From: Tillus elongatus
Lineage: Eukaryota; Arthropoda; Insecta; Coleoptera; Cleridae
Length of the DNA: 64,000 nt
Direction: 5' to 3'
Assembly (NCBI GenBank): GCA_964006375.1
Contig: OZ023269.1
Location: 57,641,279 to 57,705,278 of the forward strand
This document shows positions 1 through 11,930 of the stretch, one piece after another. The notes below the pieces were generated by a model, which saw nothing but the letters and a program-made list of their open reading frames with translations, ran no database searches and was not told the origin of the DNA. The translations under genes and the position numbers were made by a program. Each line of letters begins with the position of its first letter. The first letter of the stretch is position 1.

Positions 1-218
1 AACAGATAAACATTCGGGAAGCCGCCCTATGCGTTTGAAGCACTCGCGTACGATAGAGAGTATTCTAGTTGCTTATTGTGGGTAATATATAAACCGCTCA
101 GCGCGCGCGTCATCTCAGCACTTCTTAACAACTGATAAAGTTCGCATCACATATTCGCGTACGGTCGAGAGTACGACGCGGGAAATATTCAGGCAAATTC
201 TATCAACATATCTGGTTT

Positions 219-1956
219 AGAAAAGCGGAAAGTGGACACAGAATGTCGTCAATTCCAAGACAAATGGACTGATGAATACTTTTTTATCTGGTAAACCTAT
301 GTGTTTGTTGTGCAATGAAACAACTGCTGTTTTAAAAAAATACAATATGAAGCAGCGTTACTCCAGCAAGCATTTCGCTCAATATAATTTACTCACGGGG
401 CAGTTAAGAAAGGATATAATTTAAAAACTCATTACTGATTTAGGGAAACAGCAACAAATGTTCCATTCACAAGAATCAAATCTAGACAGTGTTGTTAAAG
501 CTAGTTTTATAATTAGTTCCAAAATAGCGAAAACATCGAAGTTATTTTCTGAGGGACAGTTTGTTAAAGAGTGTTTAGTAGATGTTGTGCCCACAAAAGA
601 AGAAAGAGTTTTAAAAAGTGAGCTTATCGTGACATACTGTTGTTCGACATATAGATATGATGGCTAGTGATATCAAAAAAACATTGACCGATAGATTGGC
701 TGGTTTTCAAGCATTTTCGATTGCTTTGGATGAAAGTACAGATTTATCTGACACAGCCCAGTTAGCTATTTTTATCCGAGGTGTTGATGAAGAATTTGCA
801 GTGACAGAGGAATTACTGGCTTTACAGTCGCTACAAGGGACCACTACTGGAAAATATATTTTTGCCGAGGTGCAAAGTACTTTTGAGCAATATAGTTTGC
901 AGTGGTGTAAATTAGTTGAAGTGTGCACAGATGGTGTGCCTTCAATGGTCGGTTCACGAAATCGGAATTTTGAAGGAAAGAGCAACTGCTATGAATGTGC
1001 AAGAATGTGATTTAATCATTCTGCATTGCATTATTCGCTAACAAAACTTGTGCTCTAAGTCCATTCGACTGAAGAATGTTATGGATGTGGTAGTAAATAC
1101 CATTAATTTCATTAGATCCCACGGTCTTAACCATTGCCAGTTTAAAGCATCTTGGATAAACTCGTTTCAGAACAAGATGATGTGACATATTATTGCGAAG
1201 TAAGGTGATTAAGCAAAGGTAAAATGCTAAACAGGTTTTATGACCTTAGAAAAGAAATAGCTGATTTTATGGAAATGAAAGAGAAAACATTGCCGCAAAT
1301 TTGTAATCCAACTTGGCTTTGTGACTTGGCATTCCTGGTAGACATCACTTGAAGCTTCAAAAACAAGGGCAATTGGCAAGTCATCTGTTAAATCATCTTG
1401 AAGCTTTTCAATAAAATTCGCTTGTGGGAAACACAAATGAGAAGTAAAAACTGTTTTCATTTTTTAACAGTATCCAGTCACGAAAACATTTAATACGGTC
1501 GCTATGCTGATGAACTGGAACTACGGTCAGAGCAATTCAATGATCGATTTTCCGATTTTAAGAATATGGATAGTACTTTCAATATTTTTGCAAATCCTTG
1601 TAAGTGTAATGTGGAAGATGCTCCGCTTCACCTACAAATGGAGTTGATCGAGCTTCAAGAAGACTCATATTTGAAGTCTAAATTAGATGATGTAGAACTA
1701 AGGGAATTTTACAGAACATACCTTTCCAATAAAAAGTATCCACAGCTTAGAGTTTTAGCACAAAAAAATAATTTGCACATTCGGAAGCACGTATAAATGT
1801 GAGCAGCTTTTTTAAATCATGAAAATTAATAAAAATAAGCATCGTACTCGGCTAACAGATGTTAATTTAGAAAACACTTTGCGCCTATGTACTATTGATA
1901 TTGACCCCAATATTGATCATCTTGTTTATCAGCTTCAAACTCAAGTATCTCATTAA
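219..1956 (+). pseudogene. hAT transposase relic, ZBED5/GTF2IRD2-like
   Basis: Cut-and-paste transposase of the hAT superfamily, broken by stops and frameshifts. Pieces follow each other in family order: an N-terminal KRKVDTECRQFQDKW segment (219-290), a zinc-finger-like CLLCNETTAVLKKY segment (302-420), the 458-667 segment, a catalytic-region block with FSIALDESTDLSDTAQLA (657-1010), then the C-terminal part with LRLCTIDIDPNIDHLVYQ ending at 1956. These are hallmarks of the ZBED5/GTF2IRD2-type hAT group as I know it. The middle (1010-1560) is badly decayed: pieces are visible in shifted frames only. About 218 bases precede the first recognisable piece and include a repeated GCGTACG..CGAGAGTA motif (about 45 and 155). 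Confidence 0.85.
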
Positions 1957-2148
1957 TTTTAATTTGATTTTACTATCTTTTTTTATTAATTTGCTTTATA
2001 TATTTGTATATGTTTGATTGTGCTTTTATAATTAATAAATAAAAAAATATGTGGATTTTTGTGGCTTTTTTATTCACTACTACCTACTTATTTCTTGCAT
2101 ACGGCCTGCGACCTGATTAAGTCCCGAAATTAGACCCTCAGCTAAGCA

Positions 2149-2164
2149 AAGGTTGCCCATACCT
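2149..2164 (+). repeat. Possible right terminus of the hAT element
   Basis: AGGTTGCCCATACCTG resembles the 3' termini of ZBED-type hAT elements, which end in AGGTTGCCGACCCCTG-like sequence. It lies about 190 bases after the transposase stop. I did not find the matching left terminus, so the boundary is tentative. Confidence 0.35.
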
Positions 2165-3229
2165 GATATACAGTATGACAAATAAACACAGAACAAGGAA
2201 CAATGAACAAGAAAGAACAATTAATAAACAAGAAAGAATTATTAACACTAACTGTGAAAGTAATATAAAAATTCGCAAGCACTTGGCAAAATGTCAGTTG
2301 CACAATGTGTCAGATATTTATTTTATTGTGTTGCTTATGTTTCAACTTATCTCCAAGGCTACTGTGATTTAGATGATGGTATGAACGATATTAAACACAT
2401 TTCAATAGAAATAACACTTTGAACCCATGTATTTCCTTTCGTATTTGATTTAACTTATAAAAATAGATTCTCAAAATACCCCATAAAAGGTTATTTCCTT
2501 TCCACAAGTAATTACAATAATGGAATTAAATGTATACAAGTCAAATGTATGTTCATTTTCCCGGTAAGTTCAAATCCTTATAATTCTTATTTTCTAACCT
2601 ATTTTTCTGAACTCAATGAAATTCTTTAACATTATTTATAACCTATGCTTGAAAGGATAATAACTTTGCTTACATAAATCTCTATTCAAATTTCCCTATA
2701 TTAACAAAATAAGCATGTTATTCTACCATTCTATTAACAAATTCATTCTAACCAAAGTAACGAAATATTTTCCAAACTTATTATATCTACACTAGTCTTT
2801 TCAAACGTTTTTATCTTCGGCTTTACAGTCTTTGTCATTCTGTATACAGTATCACTTCACTTTTTTTATATAGTTTGTCACCTTTTATATTTACTACAGT
2901 CATGGTTAGCTACATGCCTTTTTCTTAATAACTATTAAATTTGCTATCTCAATTACTTTTGACTGTATAAAGACATAGTTGAGAATTGCTTCGAACTGAT
3001 GAGTGGATATTTATCTATCTCAAAGGTGATTTAAACTTTGATTTTAATTCAATTTATTTTTCTTTTTGTTTCTACTAAAAATTGATTTCGTTATTACCTC
3101 TGACTCAATTTATAGCTGTGTTGATAATGGATTGCACATTCTAAGGTATTTTATTTTATGTATTATTTATATTGTACTGTTTACGCTGGTATTTAATTAT
3201 GCCTTGTCATTAGAATTCTTGGCTTTGAT

Positions 3230-3231
<2 letters not shown>
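2165..3231. other. AT-rich spacer, nothing recognised
   Basis: No coding similarity, RNA gene or clear repeat is visible between the hAT relic and the first TA array. Short open frames here have no recognisable content. Confidence 0.6.

Positions 3232-3313
<82 letters not shown>
3232..3313. repeat. (TA)n array, about 82 bp
   Basis: Pure TA dinucleotide run ending in a short CA tract. It lies about 40 bp outside the hairpin that was the target of Polinton 1; another array lies about 40 bp beyond the other end. Confidence 0.97.
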
Positions 3314-3320
<7 letters not shown>

Positions 3321-3352
3321 TTTATTTTTTTGCTGTACGTTTGTGATTTTGG

Positions 3353-3397
3353 TTTGCGCGGACTGCAGTTTCGAACCGGCACGGTTCGAAACTGCAG
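3353..3397. repeat. Hairpin target site split by Polinton 1
   Basis: Arm 3353-3378 (TTTGCGCGGACTGCAG followed by TTTCGAACCG), 3-nt spacer 3379-3381, then the opposite arm from 3382. The opposite arm is interrupted at CTGCAG (3392-3397) by Polinton 1 and continues at 17706-17715 (TCCGCGCAAA). Joined across the element the site is a perfect inverted repeat with 26-bp arms. The inner arm contains GGTTCGAAAC, reminiscent of a tRNA B box. Confidence 0.9.
3392..3397. repeat. Target-site duplication CTGCAG, left copy
   Basis: The six bases before the left terminal repeat are identical to the six after the right one (17700-17705). CTGCAG is itself palindromic and occurs once more at 3363-3368 in the other hairpin arm. 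Confidence 0.93.
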
Positions 3398-3840
3398 AGT
3401 AGAAGAACACGACTGTCCGCAATCTTGGATAATTATAAACCCATTAATTACTCTTTAATGACGTTGTCAAGGTCACTAACTAGTTTTTAATTATCGCAAT
3501 TTTAATGATCTATGACGTCTGTGGCTCATTAACTACTTTCTAATTGCTGATAATTGTTGTAATATTACTGATTGCAGATTAAAATCACTTGTAATGTATA
3601 TCTGACGTAGCATAATTGAAAAGCAATGTTAGTTTTCACATTCTTTGAACGTTTAAGAATGATAATCTCTTTAAAATTTGTATGGAATTTTTTAATTGAT
3701 CTTCTATTACGATTATGTTAATCGTTAGATGACAGCATTGATAACGAGATATTAATGTATCTGAATGGGCATATAAACAAGAATCAAACCTATCAACGGT
3801 CTCAGTATTTATTTCTTGTTGAGTAAGCAAGTAGTATAAC
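3398..3840 (+). repeat. Left terminal inverted repeat of Polinton 1
   Basis: Matches the reverse complement of 17257-17699 almost base for base over about 360 bp from the outside, then with more mismatches near the inner edge (about 3745-3840). It starts AGTAGAAGA and contains GACTGTCCGC and ATCTTGGATAATTATAAACC, shared by both ends. No gene lies in it. Confidence 0.95.
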
Positions 3841-4168
3841 GTAATTTAATTAAAATCGTATCATTTTATTTAAGTGAAGGAAGTTTTGGTGTTTTAATTA
3901 TTTTAGAATTTTTCGACAATTGTGCAGTAAGTGCCCAGCAATTTTTAACTTTGTGTGGTCAGATTTTTTATAAACAAGTCAGGTGAGTTAAATAGATATC
4001 TACGTTGTATAAGTCAAATGTTCCGTGTATTTTTATAATATTTATACAGGGTGTCTCAACTCTATTAAAACAGCCAACATCTTGGCCCCCCAGTACAGAA
4101 TAAAAAATGTTCTGGGTTTAAAAAACCGCTTTCCGTGCAAATGTGTTTTTATATACAGGGTGTCTCAT

Positions 4169-4220
<52 letters not shown>

Positions 4221-4273
4221 TCAGTGGAAAATTATCACAGTATTAGCATAATCATTATTTCTGTTTCACAGAG
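3841..4273 (+). promoter_or_regulatory. Leader region of the Polinton 1 polymerase gene
   Basis: Non-coding stretch between the left terminal repeat and the first exon. It holds two copies of ACAGGGTGTCTCA (about 4048 and 4155) and a TA array at 4173-4219. Promoter function is inferred only from position. Confidence 0.4.
4173..4219. repeat. (TA)n array, about 47 bp
   Basis: Pure TA run inside Polinton 1, just after an ACAGGGTGTCTCA motif and 55 bp before the first polymerase exon. Confidence 0.95.
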
Positions 4274-5563
4274 ATGTCGGCTAACTTAAATGGGCTACCA
4301 GCGAGCGAGATACTTTTATTATACAGTCTGGGTTTTTTTGAAGATGCTGATGCGAAACAGCACTGTTTTAATGCAATATACTCCATAATTCAGTTTTACC
4401 AAGACGATATATCTGATTGGCTCTCCGAATATCGTGAATTAGAGCAAACAGTCACTATCACTGAATTTCAAGGTATGTTGATTTATTTATGAGAAAGCAT
4501 TATATTTAAAAAATTGATTGTACTTATTTTGGTTTTAGAAAATCGTCAGCCGGTATATCAAAATGTAGATCAATACACATTTCATGCGGATAACTCAAAA
4601 ACTGATGGTAACTGATATTATCTTGTTTTAAATTATTTTTATGATTTATTCGATGGTTTGTTGTAGATATTAAGCTTGACTTAGAATGGATGTCAGCCAA
4701 CGAACTACTTAGTCTTTTTGGAGAGGGCTTTTTTAATACGCGCTCTTCTTTACAATAATGTTTTAGCGCCGTAACATTGAGAATAAGTTCTCACAAAGAA
4801 GATATCACCCCTAGCATAGAGCTGTACCATCAGCTAAGGCAGTGCGTCTTAAATTTGGGTTCCGAAGGTATATATTGTTATTAATTTGCTTAAATTATTA
4901 GATGTTACACATATAAACTGTTTGCAGCTGGCACCACAGGTATAAGCGACAATCAGTGTCCTGCGAGTAGCAGTAGTTTCAGTGGAGGGCCTCTCAGGTC
5001 AACTCGTAAGTAGTAGTAGATCTATGTATTCTCGATTGTTAATAATTATAAAACTGCATTTATTAAGATAGTTATTCTTATAAGTTTTATATTGGCTAGT
5101 CAAATAACAGTAAATTATTTTTACACAAGGAAACCTAGTTCTTGAAAACCCATCCACTATATTAGAAAATAGACCACAAGGTTTACATAGTAAGTTATTT
5201 AAACTATATATAAATTTTCATTGAAAATAAAAAACGATGTACATTTGTAGGTTTCCAGTCAACTCTAGTTCAGGACGGAACGGGTAAAATAAATATAAAT
5301 ACCCCTGTAAAAACGATGCAGCATTAAAGGTAAGGTAGAGGTATAATATTTTTAAAAGATATGCGTATTAATAGCAATTTTTTAATGTTTTATAGAAAAT
5401 AAACGCACGGAAGACAAGGGGCTACGCTATATCAAAAAACTATCAGAGGCTGACGTTGAGATTAAAAAATTTAACCTCAAATCTCGAAGGCTTTTTAAAT
5501 TGGAGATGTAGAGTCTAGTGAAACTGATCCCCTTACTTGGCTTAATGTAAGTTTCTCTTAATC

Positions 5564-5650
<87 letters not shown>

Positions 5651-8600
5651 TTTCATATTACTAATTTTATTTACAGAATGCTGTACAGGAACTTCTGGAC
5701 CATACTCTCAAAAACTGTGAACCAGGTGATCTCGTAGGCTTAAGGATAAACAATGAGAACTACCCAGAGAGGCCTATGGGCGTTTCATTCCGTCGCGCTG
5801 ACCAAATTAAGGCAAGTGTCATTTTAGATATTGCATCTAAGATTCTACAGAGCAATGCCAACTTTTTTCGCAAGATTTATTAACTCTAGAGGTTGATTGT
5901 GTTCGTTTACCAGTTGGTCGTGGCCATAAAAAGCATGCGGGTTTAAGTTCGGAGGAGTTTTGTAAAAAAATATATGGTATACTCGTCGTAGAAAATGATG
6001 ATAATAACTGTTTGGCATGTGCTCTATCTTTGGCAAAAGCTTTTGTAGATAAAGATCATTTTTTCTCCCATATGAAAGTAGCTCAGTCCAGAGGTCTCTT
6101 AGTGCAGCGGGCTTCGGATTTGTGTAAAAATGCCAATGTAGATTTATCTTGCGGTGGTGATTATACACATCTTCAGGCTTTTCAAAATTACCTTGAAGAT
6201 TACACTATAGTTGTGTACAATAATAGAACAGGCAGTGGTGTTTATTTTGAAGGTGTTCGCGAGAAAGGTAAACCTTGTTTGAATTTATTGTTATAAAACG
6301 GTCATTATAATGTTATCTTGAGCTTGACAGCAGCGTTTTCAACAAACTATTTGTGTGAATATTGCAAACGTCGATTGGGTCACCTAAATCGGCATAGAAA
6401 TTGTCCATATTTATGTCCCTGTTGCCATTCTTCACCTTCGTGTGCACTAAAAAATCAAAATATTACTTGTGTTCGATGTAACCAAGATTTTAGAGGTGAT
6501 GAGTGTTTCAAAAATCATAAACAGAGAGTTTTCAGCATTCTACATAGATGTAAAACATGCTTACAATCTGTTTGGTTGGACACCAAAAACAAACATAAAT
6601 GTGGATACAAGAATTGTACTACTTGTATGAAAGAGATGCCTATTCGGCACCTATGTCACATGCAACCGGTTGCTAAAACAAACAAAAACAATCAAGGTAA
6701 GAAACCGTTTATGTTTATTTTTTACGACCTGGAAACACGCCAGGAAAAAGAGATAAAGGAAAACTGTTTTTTACATGAGGTTAATCTCTGTATTTCACAG
6801 CAAGCATGTTCTTTTTGTATAAAAAACGACGATGTGGATGCTGATTGTCAAGCTTGTGGAAAACGTCAATTAATTTTTAGTAAAGATAGCCCTGTTAACG
6901 ACTTATTAAATCATGTTTCAAAGATGTCACAAACTTTCAAGGTAACAACCATTGCTCACAACATGCGAGGGTTTGACGGCTGTTTTATCGTCAGAGGACT
7001 TTTTTCTGATTTAAGTAGATGGAATCCCAAGATGATACGTAATGGTCTTAAGATTACGTCAATTATCTGCGACAACAATATCAGATTCATAGATAGTTTA
7101 AATTTTATGCCATTACCGCTTTCGGAATTACCTGCCACTTTTAAGTTTCCAGAAACTAAGGGGTATTTTCCACACTTGTTTAATACTTTGGAAAATAAAA
7201 AATATGTAGGTGTTTTGCCTAATCTTAAATATTATTCACCTGATACTATGTCTGTTGAAAATCGTGAAAAGTTTATCTCATGGTACAATGAGCAAATTCA
7301 GATGGGCGCTGTCTTCAATATGAACACTGAAATTACAAAGTATTGTAACGCGGATGTCAGTATTTTACGAAAAGCCTGCATCAAATTTAGAGAGTGCTTC
7401 ATTAACTTTAATAATGTTGATCCGTTCAGAGAAACAACGACGATAGCGTCTGCTTGTAATCTTGTATATAGACGTAATTTTTTGAAAGAAGATACAATCG
7501 GTATCATACCAAACGGTGGCTACAGGTTAGGTGATAAACAGTCAGCGATAGCTATAAAGTGGTTCCTTTGGACGGCGCACTCTCAAAATTTGGAAATAAG
7601 ACACGCAGGGATAGGTCGGGAAATTAGACTGAGAGAAGGGTACCTTGTTGATGGTTATTGTGCTGAAACAAACACAGTTTATCAGTTTCATGGGTGTTAT
7701 TTTCATGGTTGTGAAAAATGCTTCCCCGGTCAAAACTCGCAACTCTCTTCTGACACCAAAACCAAGGATATGATGTTTATTCGTCGTGAGCATACTCTCG
7801 CCACAGATAAACGTTTTAAATCTTTTGGATATAATCTTGTAACAATTTGGGAGTGTGAATTTCGTAATCTCCTTAAGAACGATCCAGCGGTTAAACGTTT
7901 CATAGATGACCACGATGTAATAAAGTATCAACCTCTTGACCCTAGGGAATCGTTCTTCGGAGGACGCACTAATGCTTGCAAATTGTTTTACGAGTGTCAG
8001 AATGAAGAGGAACAAATTTGCTATTTTGATGTTTGCGCATTATACCCTTACGTAAACAAATATGGAAACTACCCCATAGGGCATCCAAAAATCCACATTG
8101 GTCACAAGGCTTGTAAAAAACTATCTATGGACACTGTTGAATGACTAATCAAATGCACAGAACTGCCACCACGCGATCTTTACCATCCTGTCTTGCCTTA
8201 TATAGCCGGTAGTAAGCTCACTTTTCCTCTGTGTCGCATTTACGTTGAAATTAGTTTTCAAAGAGAGTGCAGTCATGCAAATAATGAAAGAAAGTTCAAC
8301 GGTACCTTTGTAGTGGATGAACTTCGTAAGGCAGTAAGCCCTAATTATAAAATACTTGAGTTTCAAGAAATTTGGGAATATAAGGTAGAGGTGTATGACA
8401 AAACAACAAAGAAAGGCGGCCTCTTTGCAGGCTATATTGACAATTTTTTTTAAAATCAAGCAGGAAAGATCCTGTTGGCCTCAGTGGTGTAGTAGTGATG
8501 CCTTAAAAGACCAATACGTTGATTCATATTCAATGCGTGAAGGAATAACTCTCTCGAAAAGTGACATATCTTATAATGCTGGTATGCGTTTTCTTGCCAA

Positions 8601-9330
8601 GCTGATGTTAAATTCTTTTTGGGGGAAATTCAAGCAGCGTGAAAATTTGATGCAGACTAGTGTTATTAACACTTCACTAGAGTTATTCGATTATTTAACA
8701 AATCCATCAATAATTGTACACAATTTAACCATAATTACTGAAGATGTGTTATTGCTGACGTGGGATAGGGTCGACGAGAGTGTTATCCCATTAAAAACTG
8801 TAAATTGTGCTATAGCTAGTTACACAACTTCCTAGGCTCGCTTAGTTCTCTAGAGTTTTCTAGAAAAATTAGGAAGACGTGTTCTTTATTTTGACACTGA
8901 CAGCATTATATTTACTCACAGGGCCGGAGAATGGATGCCGCCTGTCGGTGATTTCTTAGGTGATCTCACCGATGAAATTACTGATAAATACGGCCCTGGT
9001 AGTAAAATTTTAGCTTTTGTCAGTGGCGGCCCCAAAAACTATGCATACATGGTGTATTCGTCCAAACATGGTCGAAACATAACTGTATGCAAAGTCAAAG
9101 GAATAAGCTTAAACTATAAAAATTCACAATCGGTGAATTTTTGTACTTTAAAGAAAATGGTAACTGAAAATCACCCCCAAATTTTTATCCACAATGACCG
9201 CCGTATAGTGAGAACTAGTGAGTATGAAGTTATGTCAAAACCAGAAAGTAAAATGTATAGAGTACAATATACAAAAAGAAGACGTCTTCCTGATTCCTAT
9301 GACACATTTCCATATGGGTTTAAGTTATAA
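4274..9330 (+). pseudogene. PolB: Polinton 1 protein-primed DNA polymerase B, spliced and broken
   Basis: Family-B polymerase that would replicate the linear element. Eight exons with GT-AG introns of 59-140 bp fit: 4274-4472, 4539-4607, 4667-4867, 4928-5005, 5130-5189, 5251-5283, 5396-5546, and 5687 onward. Exons 1 and 3 encode two diverged copies of a module of about 62 residues that I do not recognise. Exonuclease motifs: FIFYDLET, IAHNMRGFDG, YCNADVSIL. Polymerase motifs: DVCALYP (about 8030), NSFWGKF (about 8612), YFDTDS (about 8890). Breaks: stop in exon 3 (4756), frameshifts in exon 7 and near 5870, stops at 6294 and 8142, frameshift near 8450, stops at 8833 and 8851. Intron 7 holds a TA array. 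Domain order and length fit Polinton PolB. Confidence 0.95.
5567..5646. repeat. (TA)n array inside polymerase intron 7
   Basis: Pure TA run between the donor (5547) and acceptor (5686) of the last intron, so its growth did not disturb coding sequence. Confidence 0.95.
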
Positions 9331-9670
9331 ATTCTATGTATATATTTTTTATCTACTATTAATTTTAATTGTAACTTTTTAACCAGTGTATTAAGTATAG
9401 TAGCAATAGTAGTCATTTTTTAATTTCCACATTTAAGTTTATATATTATGTAATGGTAGTGATTACATTTCGTTATTTATTTTTGTGCAAGACTCAATTA
9501 TGAGTATACGTGATGTACTATATATTGCTATAACATTAATAAAGCTTTTAATAGCTATGCTCTAGTTTTATTTTGGAAAAAATATAAAAAAAACTCTATT
9601 TATTTATACATTTACTAATTAACCTTATAATTTAAATATGTCTACATTTTATTTTACAAACTCTGTGTGC
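9331..9670. other. Convergent intergenic region with a polyadenylation signal
   Basis: AT-rich gap where the + polymerase gene and the - structural genes meet. An AATAAA at 9538-9543 on + lies about 210 bp after the polymerase stop and could end its transcript. No gene seen. Confidence 0.45.
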
Positions 9671-10101
9671 CTATCTATAAAAAACCTTAAATAAGTGCTT
9701 ACATATTGAATCATTATTTTCAAAATTGCCTGAGAATAGTTTTAGAAAATTATCAGCACAATTGTTCATTATAAAACAGTAGAAACAATACACAGTACTG
9801 GCCGCAAAGAGATATCTTGGATAACTTGAGAATTATAAAACCATATTCTAGTATTTCTATTGATAAAAGCCTGAATTTCTTTTTGTGGAGGTTGACCAAA
9901 ACTGTCGAAAAAATATCCGGTTCCATTTTCTTTTATGTATATTGCAGTCCAGTGAACACCAGGTAAATAATCAGGATCCGTATTTGACACTACAATGCTA
10001 GGTCTGCTGATATACTTTGGCAGTTTATTACTTGCAAAAACACCAAAGTGATGCCTTGCACTCATCATCTTCAGGCAGTCTGCAATCTGTAAAGTGTTCA
10101 T
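9671..10101 (-). pseudogene. Polinton 1 adenain-like cysteine protease (maturation protease)
   Basis: Capsid maturation protease of the adenovirus-protease/Ulp1 fold. The start MNTLQIADCLK at 10101 and the HHFGVFASNKLPK segment are typical of Polinton proteases. GVHWTAIY carries the catalytic His and YFFDSFGQPP the acidic residue. A frameshift near 9795 moves the C-terminal part, STVYCFYC, into another frame, running to a stop at 9671. Where relatives have a CG pair, this copy reads YC, so the nucleophile appears lost or displaced. It overlaps the end of the upstream - gene. Non-functional as it stands. Confidence 0.88.
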
Positions 10102-10578
10102 GATACCAGCGGTAAATGTTTGCTACGTTTCTTGATGCGCACACCAAACTGGTATTGCTATGCCAGAGACAAGCGTTTTCAGAGTACAATTCACGTAACT
10201 TCGTAATTGATGGTATTTCGGACGTTTCTTCTTCTATGTTTACTACGTTAGCATTAGGACATAATTTTAAAACTTCTACTTTTTTCTCCCTACGTTTAAC
10301 ATACACTGTTTCCATGTTGCTTGTTAAAGACTTTATGATATGATATTTTGTAGCTCACTATAGTCGACGTAGCCAAAATTATACTCTAAGCCGTGGTGGT
10401 TTTCTGTCAACCAACGATTTTCTTTTTGAATTGGTTTTGGTAGGTCATTTAAGTTGGTCTCTGATTTAAACAAGATACTATAACAAATTTTTTCATTTAT
10501 GTTCACCGCTGACAACTCTTTGAATACAAATTCTGACTGTTTACCTCTGAAACCTTGTACGTCTAAAATTACAGCCAT
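10028..10578 (-). pseudogene. Conserved DVQGF protein of Polintons, function unknown
   Basis: Two frame-shifted halves of one conserved protein. The first (10578-10333) contains MAVILDVQGFRG, FVFKELS and NHHGLEYNFGYVDYSEL; the second (10315-10028) contains VYVKRREKKVEVL and ends CASRNVANIYRWYHEH, after which it overlaps the protease start in another frame. This D..E pattern followed by a VKG-like block is common in arthropod proteins carried by mobile elements and looks to me like a nuclease-type fold, but I cannot demonstrate a catalytic set. It lies between the major capsid protein and the protease. One frameshift near 10325 is the only clear break. Confidence 0.6.
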
Positions 10579-10617
10579 TTCCTGGATACGCGTACTCTTT
10601 CACTCCACGTTTATACA

Positions 10618-11928
10618 TCAACTGCTGTAGTCTACAACCACGTTTCTGTTTTTATCGATTTCTATAATATTATCAAATTCTGCGTATACAATGCAGTTAA
10701 CTGTTTCTTCTATAGCTTCCTGAAAACGTACCTCTAATCTTAATGTACCAGTTCGTATCACATTCCAACGAGTGCTTGAACTAGCAGATAAATCTGGTGT
10801 TAGATCGAAAGCTGTCAAGCAATACCTCTCGGCATAGTTTTCTCTTGATATGCCATTACCTTAATTAAGAAAATGAATTCCAGTCCCTGAGAATAAGGTG
10901 TGGTATGCGTTGATGAATAGTTTCCCACTAGTATAGTCCGGTTGTAAAGCCTTTGATGGTATCTGTTGCCCATCAATGTGTAATGATAAAAAGTTTAACT
11001 GAAAGTGTTGAAAATTGAAAGGATTCAAAACAGTCTCTCCGTTAAATGCTTTGTTGGAAACGAAGCCAATAATACACCGTTTTGGTAACTGACCCAGGAA
11101 TATGTTATCTACGGACTTGCTTTGCACACCAGATGGGATTGTGATAACTTTTATTTCGGTTCTAGTTACATTATACTTGGCTGTACTTAATTCTAGTGCT
11201 TTTGTGTGAGCCAGCATGATGGTTGGGTTAACTTTCACAATAAAGAGAGATGCGTCTATGATGACAATCTTCCCGCTAAAGCCAGTTTCACCTATTAAAA
11301 CAAAGCTGTTACGTGATTTAACAAGTTTCATTCGTAATTCAACACCGTTGATTAAAAGTTTTTCTTGGTTAAATATATCACAATGCATGTGGCCTATCAG
11401 ATCAATATGTTTGCTCGCTACTGCAAGCTTTCGGTGTTTTTCAAACCCAGAGTTGGTAGCATCTGTTGCATTCATCTTGCCAGCTGTATCTAAATACCAA
11501 AGTCCTGTTGTTAAGTGTGAGTCTTTTGCAGCAGGACCATAATTCAAAAGTGTTTCAATGTAAGCTTTATAAGCGTAGGTGTTGTTTGGTGGAGAAATAA
11601 GTTTTTAATTCAGGTATACATCCACTTGAGAAAACATAGAGTGCAGCAAGTTATTTATAGGGGCAAACTTTTTATCTGTTGCTACGAAACTTGTACCATC
11701 TTCTTTACACGCTTCGACATTTAGAGATAATAACATATGTGATAAGTCTATATATTCATCACCGCCACCAGAGATAACAAATTCAAGAGGTGAGTCATCA
11801 CTTATAGATGAAAGAGGTTTGTACTGTACCCACTGTCCTGCTTCTATGGTGGTTTGTGTCGATGGAATTGTAAAAAGGTCTAGCTCGGATTTAACACATT
11901 CACATGATTGAGCGTGAAGAAAATACAT
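10618..11928 (-). pseudogene. MCP: Polinton 1 major capsid protein (double jelly roll)
   Basis: Hexon-like shell protein. One frame runs from 11928 to 10618 (about 436 codons), interrupted by in-frame stops at 11605-11607 and 10861-10863. N-terminus: LFTIPSTQTTIEAGQWVQYKP, a signature of Polinton capsid proteins (annotated F54H12.2-like in many genomes). The middle has LLNYGPAAKDS and HIDLIGHMHCDIFNQEKLL; the C-terminus has RTGTLRLEVRF and VYAEFDNIIEIDKNRNVV. Alignment continues smoothly across both stops, so nothing large is missing. It is followed upstream on the same strand by the pVI-like gene with a 2-bp gap. Confidence 0.93.
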
Positions 11929-11930
11929 GT

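Noticed and set aside
3066..3458. Open frames encoding long Tyr-Ile runs here and at every TA array
   Set aside because: They are translations of (TA)n microsatellites without independent coding content.
6294..8853. Stop-codon recoding as an explanation for in-frame stops in the polymerase
   Set aside because: All three stop codons occur at non-equivalent residues and frameshifts are present too, so decay is simpler.
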